The notes under the pieces are model-generated. The model made no database searches. It was not told where the DNA came from and saw only the letters and a program-made list of their open reading frames with translations. Shown one piece after another: positions 39,496-48,151 of a DNA stretch of 64,000 bases. The position numbers were made by a program, and so were the translations under genes. Numbering within the stretch: position 1 is the stretch's first letter; the number at the start of each line of letters is the position of its first letter. Location of the stretch: assembly GCF_022387135.1 (NCBI RefSeq), contig NZ_CP092462.1, positions 2,046,001 through 2,110,000 on the forward strand. Reading direction: 5' to 3'. Source of the stretch: Comamonas sp. B21-038 (GTDB taxonomy: Bacteria; Pseudomonadota; Gammaproteobacteria; Burkholderiales; Burkholderiaceae_C).

Positions 39496-39563
39496 TGTGA
39501 TTCTTCCCATTCAATACATGCGGGCCGGCAGCGCCCGGGCATGCTGCCCGGCGCAACAGCGCC

Positions 39564-40091
39564 TCAATCGGGCAATTTTCGCAGACCTGCCTTGAAACGC
39601 CGGGCGTTGGCCATATAGCCCTCTGCACTGCGCCGCAGCCCATCGATCTGTTCCGGGCTCAACGTGCGCACCACCTTGGCAGGGCTGCCCACAATCAAGC
39701 TGCCTTCCGGAAACTCCTTGTTCTCGGTCACGACCGCACCGGCACCTACGAGGCAGTGGCGCCCGATTTTGGCGCCATTGAGCACAATGGCCCCCATGCC
39801 GATCAGCGATTCATCACCGATCGTGCAGCCATGCAGGATGACGTTATGGCCGATGGTCACATGCTTGCCGATGTCCAAGGGCTTGCCCTTGTCGGTGTGC
39901 AGCACGCTGCCGTCCTGGATATTGCTGCCCTCGCCGATGCGGATCGGGTCATTGTCCCCGCGCAGGATGGCGCCGAACCACACACTGCTGTCTGCAGCCA
40001 TCTCCACCCGGCCGATCACCTGCGCGCTGTCTGCAATCCAAGCCGACGCTGCAACCTGCGGCTGCACGCCATCGAGTTCATACTTTGCCAT
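39564..40091 (-). CDS. Gamma-carbonic anhydrase family protein
   Basis: This 175-residue left-handed beta-helix (hexapeptide repeat) protein is of the gamma-CA/YrdA type. The zinc-binding histidines are in SVLHTDKG, THIGHN-like VTIGHNVILHGC and its neighbours; the repeats run from ADSAQVIGRVEM through IGRHCLVGAGAVV. Whether it has carbonic anhydrase activity is unknown. GGAG lies five bases before the second of two adjacent ATGs (40091), preferred over 40094. It is divergent from the DUF455 gene and 68 bases upstream of hslO. Confidence 0.93.
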   Translation of the reverse strand: MAKYELDGVQPQVAASAWIADSAQVIGRVEMAADSSVWFGAILRGDNDPIRIGEGSNIQDGSVLHTDKGKPLDIGKHVTIGHNVILHGCTIGDESLIGMGAIVLNGAKIGRHCLVGAGAVVTENKEFPEGSLIVGSPAKVVRTLSPEQIDGLRRSAEGYMANARRFKAGLRKLPD

Positions 40092-40196
40092 CATGTCTCC
40101 ATCGGTTTATGGTTCCGGGCCAAGGCCTCACAGGCATCAGAGACGCCCCGCCGGGCAGCACGCCGCCACATGCGTACCAGCCTCATAATTGTAGGG

Positions 40197-41003
40197 ATGG
40201 AATTACGTCAATCCGCCTTGCAGGCCCTGTGTGTGGCCGATGCCGAGGAAAAATCCGCGCTCACCCTTGCCATGTATGCGCAAAGAGCCACAATTTCAAT
40301 AGCACCCCAGGCGCAGTTGGCGGTCCCCCAGGGCGTCACCCTGCCCGGCCACCCGGCCAAGCCCGAGCTCAAGGTCCATACCGCCATGGGCAGGCGCTCG
40401 CCCGCCACGGCCGAGGGCCGCGCCATCTTGCTGCACGCCATCGCGCATATCGAATTCAATGCCATCAACCTGGCGCTCGATGCCATCTGGCGCTATGGCG
40501 GCATGCCCGAGGCTTTCTACCAGGACTGGTTGCAGGTGGCGGCAGAGGAAGCCAAGCATTTCCGGCTATTGCGCGCCCATTTGCGCAAATGGGGCCACGA
40601 CTATGGCGACTACCCGGCCCACCAGGGGCTGTGGACCATGTGCGAGAAAACCGCCGATGACATCGTGGCGCGCATGGCCTTGGTGCCCCGCACCTTGGAG
40701 GCCCGTGGTTTGGATGCAACTCCCCAGATTCAGGGAAAATTGCAACAAACTTCTGCCGATGATGCGCTGGAGGCCGTGGCCATTCTGGACATCATCCTGC
40801 GCGAAGAGGTGGGCCATGTCGCGATCGGCAACCACTGGTACCGGTACCTCTGCGCGCAGCGCAATCTGAATCCGGAACAGCACTACAGCTGGCTTGTCGG
40901 GCATTACGAAGCACCACGCCCGCGCCCGCCCATCAATCTGTCTGCGCGGCGCCTGGCCGGCTTCAGCGAGAGCGAACTGGACTGGCTGCAGGGACAACTG
41001 TAA
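40197..41003 (+). CDS. DUF455 ferritin-like domain protein
   Basis: This 268-residue protein belongs to DUF455, an uncharacterised ferritin-like family. Candidate metal ligands occur in AIAHIEFNAINLALDAIWRY (Glu and His), QVAAEEAKHFRLLRAHL (Glu-Glu-x-x-His) and IILREEVGHVAIGNHWYRYL (Glu-Glu-x-x-His), the pattern of a carboxylate-bridged di-iron site. It is likely cytoplasmic with oxidoreductase or iron-binding activity, but none is established. The start at MELRQSAL is chosen from the usual N-terminal pattern, though AGGG is close to the ATG. It is divergent from the gamma-carbonic anhydrase gene. Confidence 0.88.
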   Translation: MELRQSALQALCVADAEEKSALTLAMYAQRATISIAPQAQLAVPQGVTLPGHPAKPELKVHTAMGRRSPATAEGRAILLHAIAHIEFNAINLALDAIWRYGGMPEAFYQDWLQVAAEEAKHFRLLRAHLRKWGHDYGDYPAHQGLWTMCEKTADDIVARMALVPRTLEARGLDATPQIQGKLQQTSADDALEAVAILDIILREEVGHVAIGNHWYRYLCAQRNLNPEQHYSWLVGHYEAPRPRPPINLSARRLAGFSESELDWLQGQL

Positions 41004-41085
41004 CAAACTGACGCTTTTTAAACCCCAAAAGCGTGTGCAGTTTGCTACAAAACCTGCAGGTTCACTCTATCCTCAGACGCGTGAA

Positions 41086-42357
41086 ATGCCCGATATGAAG
41101 GACAATGCACGTCGATCCCGAGATAACAAAATGCAGACATTGCTTGCGCCAGTTGCTGGTGAGGCACCACTGATGCATGCCATGGTTCAGCCGTACATGC
41201 AACAGACGAGCGCGCCCTCCGCAACCCCATCCTCCTTGGCCACGGCCTTGGTGTTTACGTCGCCTGCCCCCCCGATTGCCTGGCAGCCGATCAAAGATGC
41301 CGATGACACCGTCATCGGCCACGAGATATTCAACCGCTCCCGCACCGCGTCGGCCCATACGCTGGAATCCGACCTGGCATTGACCCATGCCGTGCTTTCA
41401 CATATTGAACCCGCCCCGCTGCTCGGCGACGGGTTGCTTTTTCTGAACACGACCTTCGAGAGCCTGCATGGCAGCCACCTTGATCTGCTGCCCGCGCACC
41501 AGATCGTGCTGGAAATACCCTCGCTCGGCCACGCCGCATCGTCTGAAGCCATGGCCCGCCGCCCGGCGCTGGAAGCGTTGCGTGCCAGGGGCTTTGCGCT
41601 TGCCTTCAACCATTCCGTGCTCGATTCCGCCTACGCACCCTGGCATGACCTGGTCAATTACCTGAAGATTGACTTTTCGGTGCTGTCGGCCGAGCGTGCC
41701 GTGCTGATGCTGCAATGGGCCCGGCGCATCTCTGGCGCGACATTGATTGCCGACAAGATCGAGTCCACCGCACAGCTCCAACTGGCCAAGGAGAACAAGG
41801 CCCACCTGTTGCAGGGCTATGCGGTCAGCCGGCCCGAGCCGGTGCCTGCCAGGGTGGTGCTGCCCAGCACGGCCGATGTTGCCGCGCTGGCGGCTGTGCT
41901 GAGCAGCCAGGCAGACGCCGGCGCACTGGTGGAGCTGATGCAGCGCCGCCCGGCCCTGCTGTTCAATCTGCTGCGCATGGCGCACTCGCAAGCCCTGGAT
42001 GCGCGCACGCCTTACCAGTCGCTGCTGACCTTGATCCAGGCCTATTCGGCCGAACAGTTGAAGGCTTGGGAGACCCTGCTCCAGGCAGTGGCCACGAAGA
42101 TTCCCCAGCTGCCGCAAATACAGTACTGCGAGAAAGTTTTCCCGCACCAAAGTGCGGAGCTGGCTGCAAAGGCACAGATGCGATGGCCCGACGCCCCGGC
42201 AGGCAGCCTCCAGCTGATGGCCAGCGCCTTGCTGCTCGGCCATATGCTGGGTATGACCGTCGCGCAAACCGCCGACCAGCTGCTGCCCGGTGCACTGGCC
42301 CAACCGGTGCGCCTGCTGGCCTCCGAGTGGCAGGCCATGCTGCCTGCGCTGGCCTGA
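41086..42357 (+). CDS. EAL-HDOD (YuxH-type) signalling protein, probably catalytically inactive EAL
   Basis: This protein of about 423 residues has a degenerate EAL domain (roughly residues 60-230) followed by an HDOD domain (roughly 240-423). The EAL-like part is recognised by WQPIKDADDTVIGHEIFNR, LKIDFSVLSAERAV and LIADKIESTAQLQLAKENKA. It lacks the ExLxR active signature (HEIFNR instead of ExLLR) and other metal ligands expected for c-di-GMP hydrolysis, so it is probably a binding or protein-interaction domain. The HDOD part includes LVELMQRRPALLFNLLRMAHS. The start is uncertain: ATGs at 41086, 41095 and 41131 are possible and none has a good ribosome-binding site. Confidence 0.8.
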   Translation: MPDMKDNARRSRDNKMQTLLAPVAGEAPLMHAMVQPYMQQTSAPSATPSSLATALVFTSPAPPIAWQPIKDADDTVIGHEIFNRSRTASAHTLESDLALTHAVLSHIEPAPLLGDGLLFLNTTFESLHGSHLDLLPAHQIVLEIPSLGHAASSEAMARRPALEALRARGFALAFNHSVLDSAYAPWHDLVNYLKIDFSVLSAERAVLMLQWARRISGATLIADKIESTAQLQLAKENKAHLLQGYAVSRPEPVPARVVLPSTADVAALAAVLSSQADAGALVELMQRRPALLFNLLRMAHSQALDARTPYQSLLTLIQAYSAEQLKAWETLLQAVATKIPQLPQIQYCEKVFPHQSAELAAKAQMRWPDAPAGSLQLMASALLLGHMLGMTVAQTADQLLPGALAQPVRLLASEWQAMLPALA

Positions 42358-42379
42358 CCCCGCCCTTTCCGTCATCGCA

Positions 42380-42417
42380 AAAAAGCCCGGTGCTTGTGCA
42401 GCACCGGGCTTTCTTTT
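42380..42417. terminator. Bidirectional intrinsic terminator between convergent genes
   Basis: AAAAGCCCGGTGCT-TGTGC-AGCACCGGGCTTTCTTTT forms a 12- to 13-pair stem flanked by A and T tracts. It separates the EAL-HDOD gene (plus) from the MHS transporter gene (minus). Confidence 0.93.
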
Positions 42418-42462
42418 GGGCCATGCGGTTACCAGCACCTGCAGGTGCTGTATGCAGCAGGC

Positions 42463-43776
42463 TTAACCGATCGAGGCATCCAGGTCGTCGTCGTGCGCAC
42501 GCTCGCGGATGAAGAAGGAGGCAATCAGGCCCAGTGTGACGCCGAACATCACGTAGAAGGCAGGCGACATCGTCGAGCCCGTCGTCTTGATCAACCAGGT
42601 CACGATGAACTGCGCAAAACCACCAAACACCATCACAGCGATGTTGTAGGCCATTGACATGCCGACCGAACGCACATGGGCGGGGAACAGCTCTGCCATC
42701 ACCGTGCTGAAGACGCCGAAAAACACCGACACAAACAGGCAGACCACGACCTGCACCGTCATCAGCTTCGCAATGGTCGGGCCATCGGTCAGCCAAGCGT
42801 AGAGCGGGTACAGCACCACCAGGTAACCGAGCAGCGAGCCGATCATCAAAGGACGACGGCCCACGCGGTCCGACCAGGCGCCCATGAAAGGCATCAGCAC
42901 CACCATCATGGCGGCACCCGCCATCTGGACCATGAAGGTGTCGTGCAGCGGCAGCTTCAAGGTCACGGTGGAGTAGGTCACCAGGTAGGTGAAGGTGATG
43001 TAGATCGACACGGTGGCCGTTACCACCAGGCCCATGCCCACCAGGGTTTCACGCGCATGGGTGCGCAGCATCTCCAGTACACCAACTTGTTTGACGGTAC
43101 CCGCCTTTTGCGCGGCCTGCATCTTCACAAAAGTCTCAGGCTCTTCGACATGGCGGCGAATGTAGATGGCGACTGGCACGATCAACAGACCTACAGCAAA
43201 CGGAATGCGCCAGGCCCAGGACATCAGCTGCTCCTGCGTGAAAAAGTCGGTAATCAGCGTACCCACCGCCGCACCAATCAGCAGAGCCGCCATCTGGCCT
43301 GTCATCTGCCAGGAGCCGTAAAAGCCGCGCTTGCCCTTGGGTGCCAGCTCGATCAGCAGTGCGGTGGAGGTACCGAACTCACCGCCAGCGGCAAAGCCCT
43401 GCAGCAGACGCGCCAGCACTATGAAGATCGGCGCCCAGATACCCACACCCTGGTAGGTGGGCGCAAACGTGATCAGCGCAATGGCCACCGCCATGATGCC
43501 GGTGACCATCACCATCGCGGCCTTGCGGCCCTTGCGGTCGCCATACAGTCCCAGCAGGATGCCGCCGACGGGGCGCATAAAGAAGCCTACGCCAAACACG
43601 GCCGTGGTCATCAGGATGCGGTTGAGGTCATCACTGGGATCATTGGGATTGGAGGGGAAGAACAGCTTCGCCACGATCGGCGTCATGAAGGCAAAGACCA
43701 GAAAGTCATACCATTCAAGCGCGTTGCCAATGACAGCGGCCAGAATATTTCGCTTGGATACAGCAGTAGATTGCAC
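42463..43776 (-). CDS. MFS transporter, metabolite:H+ symporter (MHS) family
   Basis: This 437-residue transporter has 12 hydrophobic segments. The N-terminus NILAAVIGNALEWYDFLVF and GRKAAMVMVTGIMA are typical of MHS proteins (citrate, alpha-ketoglutarate, shikimate or proline/betaine symporters); GVGFFMRPVGGILLGLYGDR and FAAGGEFGTSTALLIEL are their conserved loops. The substrate cannot be read from sequence. The start is a GTG at 43776 with AGGA about eight bases upstream; a TTG or ATG is not available closer. Upstream is a 363-base non-coding region with a short palindrome (43932-43943). Confidence 0.9.
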   Translation of the reverse strand: MQSTAVSKRNILAAVIGNALEWYDFLVFAFMTPIVAKLFFPSNPNDPSDDLNRILMTTAVFGVGFFMRPVGGILLGLYGDRKGRKAAMVMVTGIMAVAIALITFAPTYQGVGIWAPIFIVLARLLQGFAAGGEFGTSTALLIELAPKGKRGFYGSWQMTGQMAALLIGAAVGTLITDFFTQEQLMSWAWRIPFAVGLLIVPVAIYIRRHVEEPETFVKMQAAQKAGTVKQVGVLEMLRTHARETLVGMGLVVTATVSIYITFTYLVTYSTVTLKLPLHDTFMVQMAGAAMMVVLMPFMGAWSDRVGRRPLMIGSLLGYLVVLYPLYAWLTDGPTIAKLMTVQVVVCLFVSVFFGVFSTVMAELFPAHVRSVGMSMAYNIAVMVFGGFAQFIVTWLIKTTGSTMSPAFYVMFGVTLGLIASFFIRERAHDDDLDASIG

Positions 43777-44139
43777 GCAAAAATCCTAAAAAACACGAGG
43801 CACAGCCGGCAGCAACACGGCTAGATGCAATAACGTAACGGAAAACGATCTTTGAACGGCTACCACCAGGAAACCGGGCATGCGGCGCAGCAAGGCGAGC
43901 AAAGCCAAACCACAGACCGCACCAGGCTGGATTCATGCATGAAATGCATAAATAACCACCGAGATCAGCATTGAATTGTAATGGGTGGAAAACGGCGCGC
44001 AGGACGCCAAAGCGGCATTTAGCCTAAGGGTCAGGCGCAGGAAAACCGCTTTTCCCAGCCTGCGGGAAGCCGCGGCGCCAGCGACGGCAACGCTGCGCTC
44101 CGCCGCAAGCGTATTGCCTACCGCGTGCGCCGTTCGGTT
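43777..44139. other. 363-base intergenic region upstream of the MHS transporter gene
   Basis: No gene is supported here. The region should hold the promoter of the transporter gene. It contains the perfect palindrome TTCATGCATGAA at 43932-43943 followed by ATGCATAAATAAC, a possible operator and -10 area. The right portion (44000-44139) is GC-rich with inverted-repeat character near GGAAAACCGCTTTTCCC but shows no T tract, so the recR operon has no obvious intrinsic terminator. Confidence 0.5.
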
Positions 44140-44730
44140 TCAGCGGCGGTCGGCTAACGCATGGGCAATCGTGCCCAGATCCACATACTCCAACTCGCTG
44201 CCAATGGGCACGCCCCGTGCCAGGCGCGTGAAACCAATGCCTTTGCGCTGCAAGGCGTCCCCGATCACATGGGCAGTGGCCTCGCCTTCAGCGGTGAAAT
44301 TGGTGGCCAGAATCACCTCCTGCACCACGCCATCCGTGGCCCGCTGCAACAGCTGCAGCACCCCAATATCGCGCGGGCCCACGCCATCGAGCGGCGACAG
44401 GCGCCCCATCAGCACGTAGTAATAGCCTTTGTAGGCGCCGGTGCGCTCCAGTGCAGCCTGGTCCGCCGGTGTCTCCACCACGCACAGGCGTGCGGCATCC
44501 CGCCCTTCATCCAGACAGGTGTCGCAAATGCGGTTTTCGGTAAACGTGTGGCAGCGTTCGCAGTGCTGCACACGGCTGCTGGCCTCGTGCAGTGCACGCG
44601 AGAGCAGCTCGGCCCCCTCCCGGTCGTTTTGCAGCAGGTGAAAAGCCATGCGTGATGCCGACTTCACCCCCACCCCTGGCAGGCGGCGCAGCGCCTGCAC
44701 CAGTGCATCCAAGGTGCCCGTATCAGACAT
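44140..44730 (-). CDS. recR: RecR, recombination mediator
   Basis: RecR works with RecO (and RecF) to load RecA on single-stranded gaps. The 196-residue protein has the helix-hairpin-helix [17 protein letters not shown], a zinc finger with [16 protein letters not shown], and a Toprim domain ([49 protein letters not shown]). Length matches the family (E. coli 201). The start MSDTGTL is supported by AAGGA eight bases upstream; the longer in-frame start lacks similarity. It is the last gene of dnaX-ybaB-recR, 101 bases after ybaB. Confidence 0.97.
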   Translation of the reverse strand: MSDTGTLDALVQALRRLPGVGVKSASRMAFHLLQNDREGAELLSRALHEASSRVQHCERCHTFTENRICDTCLDEGRDAARLCVVETPADQAALERTGAYKGYYYVLMGRLSPLDGVGPRDIGVLQLLQRATDGVVQEVILATNFTAEGEATAHVIGDALQRKGIGFTRLARGVPIGSELEYVDLGTIAHALADRR

Positions 44731-44831
44731 GGACCAGTCCTTCCGGGCAGTGCATGGGGCAGCCAAGCCCGTGACGGCGCGCAGCTGTCAAGGGCTGGAG
44801 AACGCTCAGAGCTTGTGGCAAAACGAAGCGC

Positions 44832-45164
44832 TTAGAACGGGAACTTCATGCCGCCGGGCAGGCCTGGCATGCCAGCGGTGATCTTGCCCATCTTCTCGTT
44901 GCTGGTCTCTTCTGCCTTGCGCACGGCAGCGTTGAAAGCGGCAGCCACCAGGTCTTCGAGCATGTCCTTGTCTTCGGCCAGCAGGCTGGGGTCAATGGTC
45001 ACGCGCTTGACGTCGTGCTTGCAGGTCATCAGCACCTTGACGAGGCCGGCACCGGACTCACCTTCGACCTCGATGTTAGCCAGGTCATCCTGGGCCTTCT
45101 TGAGGTTGTCCTGCATGGCCTGGGCTTGCTTCATCAAACCGGCGAGTTGTCCTTTGTTGAACAT
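44832..45164 (-). CDS. ybaB: YbaB/EbfC family nucleoid-associated protein
   Basis: YbaB is a small DNA-binding dimer that associates with the nucleoid. The 110-residue protein has the family pattern [40 protein letters not shown], and [20 protein letters not shown], with a Gly/Pro-rich C-terminal tail ([13 protein letters not shown]). It sits between dnaX and recR, the standard operon. The ribosome-binding region GGA-TTTTCC before the ATG is weak. Confidence 0.96.
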   Translation of the reverse strand: MFNKGQLAGLMKQAQAMQDNLKKAQDDLANIEVEGESGAGLVKVLMTCKHDVKRVTIDPSLLAEDKDMLEDLVAAAFNAAVRKAEETSNEKMGKITAGMPGLPGGMKFPF

Positions 45165-45228
45165 GGAAAATCCTTTTGTATAAAAACCTGCGGCAGGTGG
45201 GAGCTCCCATCGGCCCGCGAACGCCGCA

Positions 45229-47490
45229 TCATAGAGGCTGAATGCTACCGGGCACTATTTTCGCGCCAAATTGCTGTATCAAAGACTGGACATAGGGATC
45301 GTTGCGCACCGTCGCTTCGGCCGCACGCTGGCGCGCCTGCACCGCATGGGCCTTGCGGCGTGCGGGGCAGTCCGTCACGGGGCCAACGGACACCTGGATC
45401 TTGCCCACCAGACCAGCGGCCACCAAGGCCGTGCGCAGACGCTCGATCGTGCCAGGCTGCGCCAGCGATTCCAGGTCCACGCGCAGCGACCACACCTCGG
45501 CCTCGCGCTGGATCAGCTGGGAGCGCAGCGCCAACTGGCGTGCCACAGCGGTGATGGCCTCGGCCTGCACCAGCCCGGTGACGGTGTCGTTCCAGAAACG
45601 GCCCTCTTCGGTGTCCTCGAACTCAGGCGGAACCCGTCCCAGGTTTTCGCCAAAGCTGGCAGCGGGCCGGTCCAGCTCGCTGGCCTGCGGCGTTTGCACC
45701 GGCAAGGCGATCAGACTTGCGCGCTCTTCAGCCACCACCACCGTCGTCTGCACTGCCACTACGGCATCGGAGCGGCCCGGCAATGCCGGGGGCTCATCAT
45801 CGGCGTAGGCGTCGATCGGCACTTCGTCGAAATAAGGCGCAGCGGTCTCGTCATCGGCATCGCTGCCCGCGTCCGGCAAGCTATCGTCGTCATGGGCTTG
45901 CGGTTGCTCCTCCTCCACCAGTTCTTTCTCTGTCTGGGCCGGTGTCGGCGGGTCGATCGCCGCAGGCGCCGGCGCAGCGGCACGGGCCGGAATCAAATCC
46001 TCTGCGCTGCGCACTGGCAGCTTGACAGCCTCCACGATAGGCGCGGCAATGTGACCGGCTCCTGCGGCCGCGCCGGAAGCGGGCTGGGCCATCGAGTTGG
46101 CCACCACGGCCGGGGCGGGTGCGGCAGTAGTTACCGGCGCAGCAGGCGCGGCAACCGGCTGGGCTACAGCGAGAGGCGCAGGCGCAGGTGCAGCTATGGG
46201 CGCAGCCAACGCACTGGCCAACTGCGGTGGTTGAGAAGCTGCGGCTGGCGATGGCGATGGCGATGGCGATGGCGGTACTTGCGCCGCTACAGGCGGAGCG
46301 ACAGACGCAACGGCAGCCTGGGCCGCCGCCGTTTTGGGTGCGGCAACCGCGCTATTCAGAGTTTTTTTTTCAGCCGAGCCCGCAGGCTTGAAGGCCAGCA
46401 GCCGCAGCAGCGCCATCGTCAACGCGGCATATTCATCAGGCGCCAGTCCCAGCTCGCCCCGGCCATGCAGTGCAATGCTGTAGAGCAGCTGGGTCTCGTC
46501 CGCCGGCATTTGCTGGGCCAAGCGCAGCAGTTCCTGCTGCTCCCCGTCGTCTTCGCTGGCAGCGGCTTGCGCCTTGTCGGGCACCGCCTGCAACACGGCC
46601 ATGCGCTGCAGCTGCACGGCCATGTCTTCCAACGTAGACGCAGCCGACAAGCCCTGGTGGCGCAGCTGGTTGACGGTGTCGACGACCTCGGCACCGTCAC
46701 CACGTGCCAACGCATCGATCAGGCGGAACACGTGGCTGGAATCGACGGCGCCCAGCATCTGGCGCACGCTGGCCTCTTGCAGCTGGCCACCACCAAAGGC
46801 GATCGCCTGGTCGGTCAGCGACAGCGCATCGCGCATCGAGCCACGGGCCGAGCGCGACAGCAGGCGCAGCGCCGGTGGCTCGGAGGAAATCTGCTCCTGC
46901 ACCAGCACGCGTCCCAGGTGTTCCTGGATGGTCTCTGGCGCCATGGGGCGCAGGTTGAACTGCAGGCAGCGCGACAGCACCGTGACCGGCACCTTCTGCG
47001 GGTCGGTCGTTGCCAGCACAAACTTCAGATATTCGGGCGGCTCTTCCAAGGTCTTCAACATGGCGTTGAAGGCGGTGTTGGTGAGCATGTGCACTTCGTC
47101 GATCATGAAGACCTTGAAGCGGCCCTGCACCGGCTTGTACACCGCCTGCTCCAGCAGGCCCTGTACTTCGTCGACGCCCCGGTTGGACGCGGCGTCGAGC
47201 TCGGTGTAATCGGGAAAGCGCCCGCTGTCGATCTCGGTACAGGCCGGGCACACGCCGCATGGTGCAGCCGTGATGCCGCCATGGCCGTCCACCCCGGTGC
47301 AGTTGAGCGACTTGGCCAGAATGCGCGAGACCGTCGTCTTGCCCACACCACGGGTTCCCGTGAACAGATAGGCGTGGTGCAAGCGCTGCTGTACCAGCGC
47401 ATTGGACAGCGCTTGCACCACATGCTCCTGGCCTACCATTTCAGAGAAATTCCGTGGACGGTATTTGCGAGCGAGAACAAGATAAGACAT
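45229..47490 (-). CDS. dnaX: DNA polymerase III subunits tau/gamma
   Basis: DnaX is the clamp-loader ATPase; the full-length tau also couples polymerase cores to DnaB. The 753-residue product has Walker A GTRGVGKT (45-52), a zinc-binding module with C64, C78, C81 and C84, Walker B MIDEVH (D131-E132) and sensor-1 region [17 protein letters not shown]. Domain III ends near residue 360, followed by a long Ala/Pro-rich linker (about 385-560) and the tau-specific C-terminal part. At codons 374-377 there is an A9 run (GAA AAA AAA ACT); a -1 shift would read AAC TCT GAA TAG, giving a gamma-like product of about 379 residues. The start [12 protein letters not shown] is canonical. It is first in dnaX-ybaB-recR. 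Confidence 0.96.
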   Translation of the reverse strand: MSYLVLARKYRPRNFSEMVGQEHVVQALSNALVQQRLHHAYLFTGTRGVGKTTVSRILAKSLNCTGVDGHGGITAAPCGVCPACTEIDSGRFPDYTELDAASNRGVDEVQGLLEQAVYKPVQGRFKVFMIDEVHMLTNTAFNAMLKTLEEPPEYLKFVLATTDPQKVPVTVLSRCLQFNLRPMAPETIQEHLGRVLVQEQISSEPPALRLLSRSARGSMRDALSLTDQAIAFGGGQLQEASVRQMLGAVDSSHVFRLIDALARGDGAEVVDTVNQLRHQGLSAASTLEDMAVQLQRMAVLQAVPDKAQAAASEDDGEQQELLRLAQQMPADETQLLYSIALHGRGELGLAPDEYAALTMALLRLLAFKPAGSAEKKTLNSAVAAPKTAAAQAAVASVAPPVAAQVPPSPSPSPSPAAASQPPQLASALAAPIAAPAPAPLAVAQPVAAPAAPVTTAAPAPAVVANSMAQPASGAAAGAGHIAAPIVEAVKLPVRSAEDLIPARAAAPAPAAIDPPTPAQTEKELVEEEQPQAHDDDSLPDAGSDADDETAAPYFDEVPIDAYADDEPPALPGRSDAVVAVQTTVVVAEERASLIALPVQTPQASELDRPAASFGENLGRVPPEFEDTEEGRFWNDTVTGLVQAEAITAVARQLALRSQLIQREAEVWSLRVDLESLAQPGTIERLRTALVAAGLVGKIQVSVGPVTDCPARRKAHAVQARQRAAEATVRNDPYVQSLIQQFGAKIVPGSIQPL
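46352..46371 (-). promoter_or_regulatory. Slippery A9 site of dnaX for gamma subunit production
   Basis: The minus strand reads GCT GAA AAA AAA ACT CTG AAT AGC in the zero frame. Slippage back by one base, or transcriptional insertion of one base, continues as AAC TCT GAA TAG, a stop three codons later. This matches the logic of the E. coli dnaX frameshift and of Thermus transcriptional slippage. It is inference from sequence only. Confidence 0.7.
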
Positions 47491-47631
47491 AGCACCGCAT
47501 TCTACGGTCAGTCGCAGCCATGCACGGCGCTGGCTCCGCGCTGCATGCAATACTTTTAGGCGCCGCACCCTGCCACCCGGACGATCAGGGACTTTTTGGC
47601 CCGCCTGGCCGGAACACATGCATTCTTTAGG

Positions 47632-47637
47632 TACAAT
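47632..47637 (+). promoter_or_regulatory. -10 box of the SRP RNA gene
   Basis: TACAAT lies six bases before the expected start of the RNA (about 47643) and matches the sigma-70 consensus in five of six positions. No good -35 hexamer is found at the right distance (CCGGAA at 47609-47614), so the promoter is partly supported. Confidence 0.55.
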
Positions 47638-47642
47638 CGGTT

Positions 47643-47738
47643 CCTGACGGGCCTCCTCGCATGGGGAAGCGGCCAACCGGGTCAGGTGGGGAACCAAGCA
47701 GCCCTAACTGTGGATCCAGTGCCGGGGTCAGGCTCGTC
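47643..47738 (+). ncRNA. ffs: Signal recognition particle 4.5S RNA
   Basis: The transcript contains the conserved SRP domain IV region GGTCAGGTGGGGAACCAAGC and AGCAGCCC, with the GGAA-type tetraloop and asymmetric internal loop that bind Ffh. The ends pair: CCTGAC (47643-47648) with GTCAGG (47727-47732), giving the long hairpin of bacterial 4.5S RNA of about 96 bases. A -10 box lies just upstream and a terminator hairpin follows. It is divergent from dnaX. Exact ends are approximate to a few bases. Confidence 0.9.
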
Positions 47739-47752
47739 ACCTTCTTTTGACC

Positions 47753-47783
47753 AATGCCAGCCTCGTGCTGGCATTTGCTTTTC
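47753..47783 (+). terminator. Intrinsic terminator of the SRP RNA gene
   Basis: AATGCCAGC-CTCGT-GCTGGCATT is followed by TGCTTTT. The stem has nine perfect pairs; the T tract is broken by GC. It lies 15 bases after the RNA end. Confidence 0.82.
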
Positions 47784-47839
47784 CAGGCCAGGCGCGGGAA
47801 TGCACGTAGAATGGCGCCCAAGCCATTCCTGTCACTGCC

Positions 47840-48151
47840 ATGAAATACCTGCTGTGGCTGCTCAAAGCTGTCATCTTCTTCACCCTGTTTGCATTTGCGC
47901 TCAATAACCAGCGGGATGTGGTGGTGCACCTGTTCTTCGGCACCCAGTGGCAGGCCCCCCTCGTTCTGGTCGTGCTGCTCGCATTCAGCGCGGGTGTGAT
48001 TGTCGGCATCATCGGCATGGTGCCGCGCTGGTGGAAGCACCGCAAAGCCGCGCAGCGTGCAGCGGCAGCGCAAACGGCCGCGGCTGAGCCCGCCCTCTCC
48101 ATCAACGCCCCTGCGGACGAATCCACCCCGCTGCCCCCTCATGGAATTTGA
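47840..48151 (+). CDS. lapA: LapA-domain inner-membrane protein
   Basis: LapA (YciS) is a small bitopic membrane protein that works with LapB in controlling lipopolysaccharide synthesis. The 103-residue protein has two hydrophobic segments (LLKAVIFFTLFAFALNNQ and APLVLVVLLAFSAGVIVGII), the NNQRDVVVHLFFGTQWQAP linker typical of the LapA/DUF1049 family, and a basic stretch PRWWKHRKAAQR. Its last 11 bases overlap the start of lapB, so the two are coupled. In many relatives this pair follows ihfB; here it follows the SRP RNA gene. Confidence 0.92.
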   Translation: MKYLLWLLKAVIFFTLFAFALNNQRDVVVHLFFGTQWQAPLVLVVLLAFSAGVIVGIIGMVPRWWKHRKAAQRAAAAQTAAAEPALSINAPADESTPLPPHGI

